A stretch of DNA of 7,106 nucleotides from an uncultured Rhodospirillaceae bacterium (lineage in GTDB: Bacteria > Pseudomonadota > Alphaproteobacteria > Thalassobaculales > Thalassobaculaceae): the NCBI GenBank assembly GCA_937891725.1, contig CALAHL010000887.1:1-7106 (forward strand). Reading direction: 5' to 3'. A program made the position numbers and the translations under genes. Under the pieces are notes generated by a model. It was not told the origin of the DNA, ran no database searches, and saw nothing but the letters and a program-made list of their open reading frames with translations. Position 1 is the first letter of the stretch. Every line of letters starts with the position of its first letter. Of the stretch, positions 7,047-7,106 are shown in pieces.

Positions 7047-7063
7047 AACTTGGGATTGACTGG

Positions 7064-7084
7064 CCCTGGATCGCCCCTGGATCG
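7064..7084. repeat. 10-bp direct repeat upstream of the EAL promoter
   Basis: CCCTGGATCG occurs at 7064-7073 and again at 7075-7084, a period of 11 bp, or about one helical turn. It lies just upstream of the candidate -35, where an activator could bind (inference). Confidence 0.5.
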
Positions 7085-7095
7085 GACCAAGGTCC
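7084..7095. repeat. Short palindrome GGACC-AA-GGTCC
   Basis: Two perfect 5-bp arms flank two bases, abutting the direct repeat. It could be part of a regulator site or the 3' hairpin of a gene beyond the right edge; the window ends too soon to tell. Confidence 0.3.
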
Positions 7096-7106
7096 ACGAG
7101 GTTGCA

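Overview
The window looks like a stretch of chromosome from a moderately GC-rich, motile-type alphaproteobacterium; a Rhodospirillales-like lineage is my guess from protein style, not a demonstrated assignment. All four genes lie on the minus strand, so transcription runs from high to low coordinates. I see no mobile element, CRISPR array, rRNA or tRNA.

In transcription order the layout is as follows. (1) A partly seen upstream region at 6966-7106 holds an AT-rich promoter candidate, a 10-bp direct repeat and a small palindrome. (2) A 633-residue soluble GAF / degenerate-GGDEF / EAL protein at 5064-6965 is predicted to be a c-di-GMP phosphodiesterase. (3) A 191-bp gap (4872-5062) plus one base holds a terminator-like hairpin and a small dyad in the helicase leader. 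(4) A 687-residue DEAD-box RNA helicase with a DbpA-type RNA-binding domain and long disordered tails lies at 2808-4871. (5) A 159-bp gap holds two related inverted repeats, the second of which overlaps the helicase stop codon. (6) A 604-residue membrane diguanylate cyclase with a 7TMR-DISM sensor half and a GGEEF active site lies at 834-2648. (7) The 5' half of fhs, formate--tetrahydrofolate ligase, starts 3 bp after the cyclase stop and runs off the left edge.

Functionally, the window pairs one predicted c-di-GMP-making enzyme (membrane, periplasmic sensing) with one predicted c-di-GMP-degrading enzyme (cytoplasmic GAF sensing), with an RNA helicase between them. The cyclase and fhs appear to be one transcription unit with possible translational coupling. 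The gaps around the helicase suggest it is a separate unit, but this is inferred only from spacing and hairpins. The individual genes belong to known families. The less ordinary features are the twin dyads around the helicase 3' end, the degenerate I-site and the degenerate GGDEF domain, and the cyclase-fhs junction.
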